A stretch of 11,741 bases of DNA. Origin: Bordetella parapertussis (lineage in GTDB: Bacteria > Pseudomonadota > Gammaproteobacteria > Burkholderiales > SG8-41). Under the pieces are notes generated by a model. The model saw nothing but the letters and a program-made list of their open reading frames with translations, searched no databases and had not been told where the DNA came from. The stretch spans positions 1 to 11,741 of the forward strand of contig CAMBCD010000055.1 in NCBI GenBank assembly GCA_945863085.1, read 5' to 3'. This document shows, piece after piece, positions 6,285 to 11,733 of the stretch; positions within the stretch are counted from its first letter, which is position 1, and each line of letters starts with the position of its first letter. The position numbers were made by a program, and so were the translations under genes.

Positions 6285-6751
6285 ACGCGCGCCTTCGTGA
6301 ATGTCTGCGCCAGGGCGTCGCGCCGCAGCTGCTGCACGCAGCCTGCTGCGCGCACAAGGGCGGGTCATCGTCTGCGAATGCGACAACCAGCAACAACATT
6401 GATAAACGCCTGGTGGTCGATTCCGGCCTGGGGGTCAGTGCCGATTCGTCAACGCTGACGTTGACCACGCTCGACGGCGGCGCGATTGGTCGCGCCTTTG
6501 ATTTTGCCGAGAGCGCCGACGCGCTGCAGGGCCAGACGGTGCAGCAGCTGCTGGGCCTGGTTGATCGTGTCTTTGAAAACTCCTTTGATGTGCTGGATAA
6601 AAATTCAGAGATCGTGAAAACGTCGGGCGCGATGGTGGCCACGGCTTACGACAACGCGAAAGGCGAGGGCGATGCAAAGCGCCTGGTGGCCTATGGCGTC
6701 ATTGCGGCGGTGGCCATCGTCGCTGTTCGCTCATTTGGAAAGGCGCGCTGA
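6281..6751 (+). CDS. Membrane-anchored virion protein, 156 residues
   Basis: The ATG overlaps the upstream stop. The N-terminus (1-28) has three Cys and several Arg. The middle (38-80) reads TSNNIDKRLVVDSGLGVSAD and a TLTTLDGGAIGRAFDFAESAD segment, a pattern I associate with minor structural proteins of small membrane-containing phages. A helical stretch (85-125) is followed by one membrane span at about 134-150 and a basic end (SFGKAR). It most likely sits in the virion membrane beneath the vertex, given that the putative vertex gene follows with a 1-base overlap. Family assignment is from memory of the pattern only. Confidence 0.7.
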   Translation: MNARLRECLRQGVAPQLLHAACCAHKGGSSSANATTSNNIDKRLVVDSGLGVSADSSTLTLTTLDGGAIGRAFDFAESADALQGQTVQQLLGLVDRVFENSFDVLDKNSEIVKTSGAMVATAYDNAKGEGDAKRLVAYGVIAAVAIVAVRSFGKAR

Positions 6752-7320
6752 TGCGTATCGCTGAGACTTTTGTTGCAGCAACGCCGAAGTCGTTTGGCGT
6801 GTTCGGGAATTTTTTCCGCATCCGCACGGCGACGGCCGGCATTGATGTTGAATTTCGGCGCGCGGGTAAAAAGCTGGCGGAAGACCTGGTTTCCGCGACG
6901 GCTGCCGAGTGGGCCTATCCCGAAGGCGGCTTTGACCAGGTCATTGTCACTTCATCGGGAACCCAGCTGGTCGAGTTTGATATTTATGCCGGCCGTGTCG
7001 GCTCCGATGCGGTGCAGGGCAATGTTTCGATTATTTCCCCGCCGGCCGGCGCGCATGTGCCGGCGGCCGTCGCTGTTACCAATGCCAGCATTGTTATCCT
7101 GGCGGCGAACGCTGCGCGGAAATATTTGTTGATTCAAAACGCGCACGCTACGGATACGCTGTGGGTGCGCTGCGATGGTGTGGCCGCAGCCGCGACGCCG
7201 GCCTGCCTGGCGATTCCGGCGGGTGGCGTGTGGGAACCGCCTTTTGTGCCAAGCGGTGAAATCCGCGGCATTCGTTCCGTCGCATCAGGCGGCAACAACG
7301 TTCACGTCATCGAGGGCTAG
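6751..7320 (+). CDS. Probable vertex/penton structural protein, 189 residues
   Basis: The protein is almost all beta with no membrane span and appears to have two small domains. Residues 1-95 have FFRIRTATAGIDVEF, then FDQVIVTSSGTQLVEFDIY, the pattern of phage vertex or baseplate-like jelly-roll proteins. Residues 107-189 have NASIVILAANAARKYLLIQN (111-130), LWVRCDG, IPAGGVWEPPF and a closing NNVHVIEG strand, a module seen in many phage virion proteins. The gene begins at TGATG after the membrane-protein gene and stops directly before the fibre gene. In PM2 the single spike protein P1 has both penton and receptor-binding parts; here they may be split between this and the next gene. Role is inferred. 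Confidence 0.65.
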   Translation: MRIAETFVAATPKSFGVFGNFFRIRTATAGIDVEFRRAGKKLAEDLVSATAAEWAYPEGGFDQVIVTSSGTQLVEFDIYAGRVGSDAVQGNVSIISPPAGAHVPAAVAVTNASIVILAANAARKYLLIQNAHATDTLWVRCDGVAAAATPACLAIPAGGVWEPPFVPSGEIRGIRSVASGGNNVHVIEG

Positions 7321-7752
7321 ATGTTTTTCGCGCCTGTCGTCAACGTTCCAGGAACCGCCGCCAATGTCACCGGCACGGTGGCCGTGGTCAATGGCGGAAC
7401 CGGCGCGGCGACCGCCGCGAACGCGCGCGCCGCGCTGGTGGTGCCGACGCGAACCGGCGGCGATGCGTCGGGGTCATGGGGTATTAACGTTACGGGGAGT
7501 TCTGCATCCTGCACGGGTGCGGCGGCGGGCAATGTCGATAATGACAATGGAAATATCGGCATCGGCTCTTTTATCCTTGGTCGGGCAAATACGGTAATCG
7601 CGGCGGGCGGCACCAGTGCCGCCATTAGCGGCGCGATGTGGGATGCGTCTGCTGTGGATTGGGCGTTCACGGCGGTTGCGGGAACGTGGCGAAACATTAA
7701 CGGGGTGCCCTGCCAAACCGGAGATATAACTGTTTTTCAGAGGGTCGCGTGA
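7321..7752 (+). CDS. Fibre/spike protein resembling tailed-phage tail fibres, 143 residues
   Basis: The N-terminal part contains VVNGGTGAATAANARAALVV and DASGSWGINVTGSS, the repeat signatures found in trimeric tail-fibre shafts of tailed phages. The C-terminal half is rich in Gly, Ala and Asn with TAVAGTWRNINGVP and ends VFQRVA, like fibre tip domains. It is a candidate host-recognition protein at the virion vertex. It begins at the base after the preceding stop and is followed by a fibre-assembly-like gene, the usual pairing in tailed phages. The genome has no tail genes, so the module was probably acquired from a tailed phage or prophage. Confidence 0.72.
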   Translation: MFFAPVVNVPGTAANVTGTVAVVNGGTGAATAANARAALVVPTRTGGDASGSWGINVTGSSASCTGAAAGNVDNDNGNIGIGSFILGRANTVIAAGGTSAAISGAMWDASAVDWAFTAVAGTWRNINGVPCQTGDITVFQRVA

Positions 7753-8102
7753 TGGTGTTTTCAGGGGTGCGGAATCCTGTTTTTTCCAGTGCTGACGGTC
7801 GGATGATCGTCTGCCGGGTGCAGTTCGAGCATCTGCCTGGGTGGACGCCGTTTAGCGCGAGTGCTGATGACGCTGAGGCGCACGGGCGCGAAATTCACGC
7901 GGCTGCGGTGCGCGGTGATTATGGCGCGGTTGGTCCCTATGTCGCGCCGGTGCTGACCGCACAGCAAAAGCTAGAGGCTGAGCTTCGCGCCCGTGGCGTG
8001 ACGGCTGAAAAAGTCGCGCTTGCACTGCTCGACCAGGACAGCGCGAAAATCACTGAATTGCGCGCTGCACTGACCGCCGCAAAAGCCGAGGCCGCCAAGT
8101 GA
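7752..8102 (+). CDS. Tail-fibre assembly (Tfa)-like protein, 116 residues
   Basis: The start is taken at ATG 7752 (TGATG overlap); a GTG at 7749 would add one residue. The middle region, with PGWTPFSASADDAEAHGREIHAAA and a GDYGAVGPYVAP segment, resembles fibre-assembly chaperones or small fibre-partner proteins of tailed phages, which carry a similar PF.A...D.E.HGR...A..G..G.V..Y pattern. Residues 75-116 are a charged helical, probably coiled-coil tail (KLEAELRARGVTAEKVALAL). Position directly after the fibre gene supports the call. It may chaperone fibre trimerisation or remain bound to it. Confidence 0.65.
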   Translation: MVFSGVRNPVFSSADGRMIVCRVQFEHLPGWTPFSASADDAEAHGREIHAAAVRGDYGAVGPYVAPVLTAQQKLEAELRARGVTAEKVALALLDQDSAKITELRAALTAAKAEAAK

Positions 8103-8809
8103 GCGCGCGCGCCGTCGCCGCCCTGGTGGTGATTGCTGGCGCAGCTGGCGCGGCCTACCTGGTGCTGCGTGAGCGCCAGGATGAAATTTTTCAGATCGAC
8201 AATCCGGCCGTGCCGTTCGAATGGTATTCCAATGACGCGCCGGAGCCGGGCGTCGTGATTGATGCCGGTGAATATGAGGCCGGCGCGTTCGATGCGGTCG
8301 GCGATGCGGTGCTGCCGATCGCCTACAAAATAGAAAACGTTTTTTCCTCTGTGTGGGGTGGCCGGATGGATCTGTCGCTTGCGGGCCTGGCGCACCTGAA
8401 ACAGTTCGAGGGTTTGCGCCTGCAGCCTTACAAGGATTCTGCGGGCCTGTGGACTATCGGTTATGGCCATCTGCTCAAGTCCGGCGAATGGTGGGATTCG
8501 ATCACCGAGCAATTCGCGGCGCAGCTGCTGGCCGATGATGTCGGCACTGCCGAGGATGCGGTTAATGCCCTGGTCAAGGTGCCGCTGACTCAGCCGCAGT
8601 TCGATGCCCTGGTGTCATTCGTTTACAACGTCGGCGTGGGTGCCTTCCGGCGCTCGACGCTGCTTAAAAAGTTGAACGCGGGCGACTATGCCGGCGCGGC
8701 GGGGCAATTCCCGCTGTGGCGCAACGCGGGCGGGCGTGTGGTGCAGGGCCTGGTGAATCGTCGCGCGGCCGAAGTCGCGCTGTTTGCTGGTGGAGGGTAT
8801 TACGCATGA
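8099..8809 (+). CDS. Membrane-anchored GH24 (T4-type) lysozyme, 236 residues
   Basis: It hydrolyses the glycan bonds of peptidoglycan. The lysozyme domain spans about residues 90-236. The catalytic triad spacing of T4 lysozyme (E11, D20, T26) is reproduced exactly by E104, D113 and T119 in QFEGLRLQPYKDSAG and LWTIGYGH. The family motif FNVGVG-like FVYNVGVGAFRRSTLL is present downstream. Residues 1-89 are an added part: a membrane span at 5-23, RER, then an acidic linker with PVPFEWYSNDAPEP. The GTG start at 8099 overlaps the previous stop (GTGA). An internal ATG at 8366 would give a soluble lysozyme. The anchor suggests a signal-anchor endolysin or a virion membrane lysozyme for entry. Confidence 0.9.
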   Translation: MSARAVAALVVIAGAAGAAYLVLRERQDEIFQIDNPAVPFEWYSNDAPEPGVVIDAGEYEAGAFDAVGDAVLPIAYKIENVFSSVWGGRMDLSLAGLAHLKQFEGLRLQPYKDSAGLWTIGYGHLLKSGEWWDSITEQFAAQLLADDVGTAEDAVNALVKVPLTQPQFDALVSFVYNVGVGAFRRSTLLKKLNAGDYAGAAGQFPLWRNAGGRVVQGLVNRRAAEVALFAGGGYYA

Positions 8810-9006
8810 AGGCATCCGATCTCTTGATTCTCGCCGCATCGGCGACGCTGGCGTATTGGTTGCTGCGCTGGGCGCGCAGTGAACAGGGCGCGGTGCAAAC
8901 CTACCTGCAGCACGCGAACAGCGCGCCGGCCGGCTTCGTGTTTGACCCGGTGTTAGACGGCTGGGCGCGCACCCTGCCGAACGGAACAAAGCAGATTTAT
9001 GTCTAG
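8806..9006 (+). CDS. Small membrane protein, 66 residues
   Basis: ATG 8806 overlaps the lysozyme stop and has GGAGGG upstream. One membrane span at about residues 5-22 is followed by RWARSEQ and a soluble tail with FVFDPVLDGWARTLPNGTKQIYV. Placement between the lysozyme and other membrane genes allows either an exit or a virion-membrane role. The family is not recognised. Confidence 0.68.
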   Translation: MKASDLLILAASATLAYWLLRWARSEQGAVQTYLQHANSAPAGFVFDPVLDGWARTLPNGTKQIYV

Positions 9007-9322
9007 CTGCGCCGTCAACGTGCCGGGGCTGACCTGCGCCCAGGGAAAATTAATCCTGGTCGGTTTGGGCGTCGGCGTTGTCCTGGTGGCACTCCTGCCG
9101 ATCATCGCGCGGCATGCGCGCGGCATCGGTTCGGCCGCGGGCGGCGTGGTGGTGTCTGCGGCTGATGGGTTTATCGGCGAAGCGGTGAACAGTGCCGGCG
9201 ACATCGTCGGCATTCCGCGCACCAATCAAACGCAATGCGAAATCGACCTGGCCGCCGGCCGGTATTGGGATGCGTCTTTCAGCTGCCCGGCCGGCACATT
9301 TTTAAAAGGGGTGTTCTCATGA
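8999..9322 (+). CDS. Membrane protein with Cys-bearing ends, 107 residues
   Basis: The ATG overlaps the end of the preceding gene by 8 bases. The N-terminus MSSCAVNVPGLTCAQGK contains two Cys, a span at about 19-37 follows, then basic RHARG, a Gly/Ala-rich stretch at about 42-65 and a C-terminal domain with CEIDLAAGRYWDASFSCPAG. The paired Cys at both ends could form disulphides if they face the periplasm. No family is recognised; it is part of the late membrane-protein series. Confidence 0.68.
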   Translation: MSSCAVNVPGLTCAQGKLILVGLGVGVVLVALLPIIARHARGIGSAAGGVVVSAADGFIGEAVNSAGDIVGIPRTNQTQCEIDLAAGRYWDASFSCPAGTFLKGVFS

Positions 9323-9708
9323 CTGGTTTGTTGTCATTGGTTCTGCCGGCGCTGGTGCCGGTGCTGGCCGATGGGGTGCGCGGGCTGATCGCGCGCGTGA
9401 CCCAGGGCGCGGGGGCGCAGCCGGCAAACGTCGGCGAAGCTATTCAGCTGATGGAAGCGCAAACCGCACGGCTGCAGGCGCTGGCGGAAATGGACAAACT
9501 CGCGCCGAATGCGTCGCCCTGGGTCGCCGATCTGCGCGGCGCGTTCCGGTATGTCGCTGTGGCCATCATCATCACGGCAACGCTGGGCGCGGTGCTGTTC
9601 GCCGCTGACCAGGTGCCGGAACCTGTGCAGCTGGTGCTGCTCGATCTGTCGGGCGCGTGTATGTCGTTCATCATCGGTGAACGCATGTATATCGGGCTGC
9701 GGAAATGA
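9319..9708 (+). CDS. Putative 3TM-type holin, 129 residues
   Basis: Holins make pores in the inner membrane that time lysis and release or activate the lysozyme. Three hydrophobic stretches are visible: about 4-24, 77-95 and 103-119. Between the first and second lies a charged helix (ALAEMDKLAPNASPWVADLRG). The C-terminus FIIGERMYIGLRK resembles the end of 3TM holins of the gene-transfer-agent type (GTA_holin_3TM). The start overlaps the upstream stop (ATGA) and has AAAGGGG upstream. Position two genes after the lysozyme supports the call, though a virion membrane protein cannot be excluded. Confidence 0.6.
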   Translation: MTGLLSLVLPALVPVLADGVRGLIARVTQGAGAQPANVGEAIQLMEAQTARLQALAEMDKLAPNASPWVADLRGAFRYVAVAIIITATLGAVLFAADQVPEPVQLVLLDLSGACMSFIIGERMYIGLRK

Positions 9709-9914
9709 AGCGGCGCGGGGTGCATGTGGTCACGGTGCTGGTGGCGTCGGCGGCCATCATTGGCGGCGTTGCCTGGTTCGCGCAGTGGTCGGCGCGGCAG
9801 CAACGCCGGCAGCAGGTTGCGGCCACGATGTATGCCGGCCTGCCGGGCATGGTGAATCCCTACACGGGCCAGAACATGAGCGCGCAGCAGGTCACCACAA
9901 TGGAGTGGTTGTGA
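9705..9914 (+). CDS. Small N-anchored membrane protein, 69 residues
   Basis: The start overlaps the holin stop (ATGA). Basic KRR is followed by a membrane span at about 8-27, then a polar segment with SARQQRRQQ, ending in PYTGQNMSAQQVTTMEWL. The shape (short cytoplasmic end, single span, hydrophilic tail) could fit an inner-membrane spanin or a virion membrane protein, but the tail is short for a spanin and no lipobox partner is visible. Confidence 0.62.
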   Translation: MKRRGVHVVTVLVASAAIIGGVAWFAQWSARQQRRQQVAATMYAGLPGMVNPYTGQNMSAQQVTTMEWL

Positions 9915-10087
9915 TGGGCATGGGCGAAGCTGCGCTGATCGCCCTGGCGACGGCCGCCGTGAATGGCGCGGTCACCTGGGGCGTGGTTTCTACAAAGCTG
10001 GAATGGCTGCGCCGCGATGTTGATGCCGCGCATGCCAGGCTCGACCAGCTGAACGCGCCGCCGGCCTATTCAGCGCGGCGGAAATAA
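9914..10087 (+). CDS. Small membrane/coiled-coil protein, 57 residues
   Basis: ATG 9914 overlaps the previous stop by one base (TGATG). One hydrophobic helix at about 6-25 is followed by a charged helix KLEWLRRDVDAAHARLDQL (about 28-46), a layout common in small phage lysis-module proteins of the XhlA-like type. It is the last gene of the rightward operon, and its 3' end overlaps the convergent regulator by 18 bases. A strong terminator follows at 10121-10149. Confidence 0.65.
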   Translation: MGMGEAALIALATAAVNGAVTWGVVSTKLEWLRRDVDAAHARLDQLNAPPAYSARRK

Positions 10088-10504
10088 CGCCAGGCCGATT
10101 CTCGACTCACTGACCAGCTGCGCGCGGTAAAAAGCCGCGCGTTTTTTTTCGTCCTGCAGTTCGGCGCGCAGCCTGGTGATGTCGGCCTGCAGCTGGCGGC
10201 GCTCCACGTCGAAGCCGGCACGGCTGCCGTGCAAGGTCGGCAGTTCCTCCAATTCGACGCGGGAGAATCCGCGCCGCCAGCGCGGCGAATACAGCAGGGC
10301 ATCGCGGCCGATGCGCCAGCCTGTCCAATCAGGGCCGGCCAGGGCCGCCAGGTCGCCGATCTGCGCCAGGGCGGCCAGGCGGGCGACGGCCGCCGGCAGC
10401 CGGGCCTGGCCGCGTTTCCATCGCCGCGCGGTGGTAGCGTCAACGCTGGCCAGGCGCACCAGGTCATTGATGCTGCAATACTGCAGAATTTCCCCTGATT
10501 CCAT
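10070..10504 (-). CDS. HTH regulator with DUF3653-like domain, 144 residues
   Basis: This is probably a DNA-binding regulator. Residues 11-40 (SINDLVRLASVDATTARRWK) have helix-turn-helix spacing with a basic recognition helix. Residues 59-89 carry DWTGWRIGRDALLYSP, the W.GW.....LYSP signature I recall from DUF3653 proteins of filamentous and other small phages. Residues 100-132 form a charged coiled coil, probably for dimerisation. It is the second gene of the leftward unit, 21 bases after the first; only a weak GAGG/GGGTG site precedes its ATG. Its 3' end contains the rightward terminator and overlaps the last rightward gene. The likely target is the 11015-11239 region, by inference. Confidence 0.75.
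   Translation of the reverse strand: MESGEILQYCSINDLVRLASVDATTARRWKRGQARLPAAVARLAALAQIGDLAALAGPDWTGWRIGRDALLYSPRWRRGFSRVELEELPTLHGSRAGFDVERRQLQADITRLRAELQDEKKRAAFYRAQLVSESRIGLALFPPR
10121..10149 (+). terminator. Intrinsic terminator of the rightward operon
   Basis: CGCGCGG (10121-10127) and CCGCGCG (10135-10141) form a perfect 7-bp stem with a 7-nt A-rich loop, followed by eight T (10142-10149). It ends transcription 34 bases beyond the last rightward gene and lies inside the 3' part of the convergent regulator gene. Confidence 0.88.
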
Positions 10505-10525
10505 CCTCGCACCCGTTTTTATTGT

Positions 10526-11014
10526 TTATTGGGGCTGTAGGCTATTCCGGCGGGCGGGCTGGTGTCTCCGGTCATTCCAGGTGGTGAGCGCGCAGCAGCA
10601 GGCCGCCAGCGCAAACGTCAGGGCAAATAACAGCGTCGGATTCGTATAATGTGTATTCACCAGGGCAAAAAGGCCGGCCAGGCTGGTTTGTGATTCGCCC
10701 GCGTCCAGGCCGAAAATAACAAACAACATCAACGCGCCGACGCCGGCCGCCGCCGCCCTGGCTGCTGTTTCCCAGGCTCGTTTCACTTCCGGGCGTTTCG
10801 CCCGTTCCGCCGCCACTTCGGCCAGGATTGCGCCGGCCGGTTCCTGCAGCAGTTCCGCGACCTTGATGCACATGGATTCGTCCAGGCGAGAGCGCCCGGC
10901 GCGGTAGCCGTAAATGGCGCTTTTTTGGCATTCAAGTACTTGCGCCAGACGGTAGTCGCTGCCGATCTGGTGGCGGGCCTTGATCGCGTTCAAAAGCTGG
11001 TTGGTGGTTCGCAT
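10526..11014 (-). CDS. HTH regulator with membrane segments, DUF3693-like, 162 residues
   Basis: Residues 1-80 match the DUF3693 type of small-phage regulator: TTNQLLNAIKARH, a helix-turn-helix region (SDYRLAQVLECQKSAIYGYR, 19-38) and the ending AERAKRPEVKRAWE (69-82). Unusually, two hydrophobic spans follow at about 86-103 and 127-144, with a polar loop between and a basic tail. This predicts a membrane-tethered DNA-binding protein. It is the first leftward gene, with AAGGAAGGGG upstream of its ATG and a candidate promoter overlapping the palindrome at 11059-11080, so self-regulation is likely. A dif-like sequence (10639-10657) lies in codons 120-126. Confidence 0.78.
   Translation of the reverse strand: MRTTNQLLNAIKARHQIGSDYRLAQVLECQKSAIYGYRAGRSRLDESMCIKVAELLQEPAGAILAEVAAERAKRPEVKRAWETAARAAAAGVGALMLFVIFGLDAGESQTSLAGLFALVNTHYTNPTLLFALTFALAACCCALTTWNDRRHQPARRNSLQPQ
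10639..10657 (+). other. dif-like sequence, candidate XerC/XerD attachment site
   Basis: GATTCGTATAA followed by TGTGTATT matches the first 19 bases of the gammaproteobacterial dif site as I recall it (GATTCGCATAA, TGTATA, TT) at 17 of 19 positions. These cover the XerC-binding arm and the central region. The adjoining XerD arm (10656-10666) does not match. Such half-good sites are typical of phage attP sites used by host XerC/XerD, as in filamentous phages. It lies inside the regulator gene, which is a caution. Confidence 0.45.
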
Positions 11015-11016
11015 TT

Positions 11017-11027
11017 TTTCCCCTTCC
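11017..11027. repeat. 11-bp motif TTTCCCCTTCC, copy 1
   Basis: On the minus strand it reads GGAAGGGGAAA and forms the Shine-Dalgarno of the leftward regulator. The same 11-mer occurs at 11185-11195 and inverted at 11226-11236. Confidence 0.7.
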
Positions 11028-11046
11028 TTATAACGTGATGCGGCCG

Positions 11047-11075
11047 ATTTTGTGCCTAGACCCTTGATCTATCAA
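11047..11075 (-). promoter_or_regulatory. Candidate sigma-70 promoter for the leftward regulators
   Basis: On the minus strand TTGATA (11075-11070) and CAAAAT (11052-11047) are separated by 17 bases, matching the consensus at 5 and 4 of 6 positions. The -35 lies within the palindrome. The expected start near 11040 gives a 5' leader of about 25 bases before the ATG at 11014. Confidence 0.5.
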
Positions 11076-11080
11076 GGGTC
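11059..11080. promoter_or_regulatory. 22-bp perfect palindrome: operator and/or nicking origin
   Basis: GACCCTTGAT (11059-11068) and ATCAAGGGTC (11071-11080) are perfect inverted arms with a 2-bp centre. A third related half-site, CCCCTTGACC, follows at 11084-11093. The palindrome overlaps the candidate leftward -35, as expected for an operator of a dimeric regulator. Alternatively, its minus strand holds CTTGATA, the core of nicking sites of pC194- and phiX174-type Rep proteins, so it could be the double-strand origin. The two readings are not exclusive. Confidence 0.6.
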
Positions 11081-11087
11081 GCACCCC

Positions 11088-11117
11088 TTGACCCGGTAAC
11101 GGGGCATGCTCTAGGAT
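11088..11117 (+). promoter_or_regulatory. Candidate sigma-70 promoter for the rightward early operon
   Basis: TTGACC (11088-11093) and TAGGAT (11112-11117) are 18 bases apart. The -35 overlaps the third half-site of the palindrome motif, so one regulator could act on both divergent promoters. The transcript would start near 11124 and carry a leader of about 115 bases with a hairpin able to mask the ribosome site. Confidence 0.42.
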
Positions 11118-11184
11118 GCGCCCCATGATCTAGGGGTGGGTCATGTACTCGCCCCCAGGTCTGGCGTTTTGGCCTGGTCGGTTG

Positions 11185-11236
11185 TTTCCCCTTCCTGCCC
11201 GGTTTCAGAGCGCCCCTTTTAACGTGGAAGGGGAAA
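11185..11236 (+). promoter_or_regulatory. Inverted repeat sequestering the early Shine-Dalgarno
   Basis: TTTCCCCTTCC (11185-11195) and GGAAGGGGAAA (11226-11236) are perfect 11-base complements with a 30-base loop. The right arm holds the ribosome site of the gene at 11240. If the leader folds, the site is hidden and translation of the first early gene would be low. Confidence 0.55.
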
Positions 11237-11239
11237 ACC

Positions 11240-11542
11240 ATGCTTAGAAACAGAGAAACAATCGCGGGCGCTGTCGCCCGTGAAATCGACCGCATCGAAA
11301 AGACCGGCGACGCCATAGGCGAGGGCGCTGCATATAAAGCGGCATTCGACCGGGCCGGCTCCAGCTGGTCAAAACACTGCGATGTATTCAAGGCCGATGC
11401 GGAAGTTATGGACGCCGGCGCTTGGACTTGCCAGCTGTGCGGGTATCGCGGGTTTTGGGAAGGCGGGCCGCACTGCGGGCCGGGTTCAGCTGATTACGCT
11501 TTTTATCCTGGCCGTCCTGCTCTGCGCGTGGTGGCCGCATGA
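11240..11542 (+). CDS. First early protein, Cys/His-containing, 100 residues
   Basis: This is the first rightward gene after the control region. The ATG has GGAAGGGG 6 nt upstream, within an 11-bp inverted repeat. Residues 1-58 are helical and charged. Residues 63-79 read TCQLCGYRGFWEGGPHC, giving C64, C67, H78 and C79, a possible zinc knuckle. The remainder is short. Phage first-early proteins are often small regulators or host-takeover factors; here that is inferred from position. Its stop overlaps the next start (ATGA). The family is not recognised. Confidence 0.72.
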   Translation: MLRNRETIAGAVAREIDRIEKTGDAIGEGAAYKAAFDRAGSSWSKHCDVFKADAEVMDAGAWTCQLCGYRGFWEGGPHCGPGSADYAFYPGRPALRVVAA

Positions 11543-11733
11543 AAACCATCACGCTGCAGGTCGATGAATCCGAACGCCTGGCGCTGGTCGCCGCATTGAA
11601 GGCATACCAGCGCAGCTGCGCGACTGCATCCGCGTCGCTGTCGGCTGCCGGCTGCGTTACGTCGCCGCCGTTTCTGCTGTCTGAGGCCATCACAGCGCGC
11701 CGCCTGGCGCGGCAGTTCGAGGTGGCGCGATGA
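11539..11733 (+). CDS. Hypothetical early protein spanning the circular join, 64 residues
   Basis: The ATG overlaps the preceding stop. The N-terminus MKTITLQVDESERLALVAAL forms a strand then a helix, reminiscent of small ribbon-helix-helix-like or stress-type phage proteins but without diagnostic residues. The middle is Ser/Ala-rich with two Cys, and the end ARRLARQFEVAR is a basic helix. The stop overlaps the ATG at 11730, which equals the start at 138. Bases 1-141 are the duplicated 3' part of this gene. Confidence 0.68.
   Translation: MKTITLQVDESERLALVAALKAYQRSCATASASLSAAGCVTSPPFLLSEAITARRLARQFEVAR

Noticed and set aside
5504..6386. Two long minus-strand frames (up to 271 codons)
   Set aside because: Low-complexity Arg/Ser/Pro composition opposite a chain of overlapping plus-strand genes; also crosses the terminator hairpin.
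7321..8102. Reading the genome as a tailed phage because of fibre-like genes
   Set aside because: No terminase, portal, major tail or tape-measure gene is present, while the ATPase and capsid gene fit a double jelly-roll virus.
9509..9913. Long in-frame extension upstream of the 57-residue protein
   Set aside because: The extension is rich in Arg, Cys and Ser and overlaps the holin and membrane genes; the TGATG start at 9914 fits the coupling seen elsewhere.
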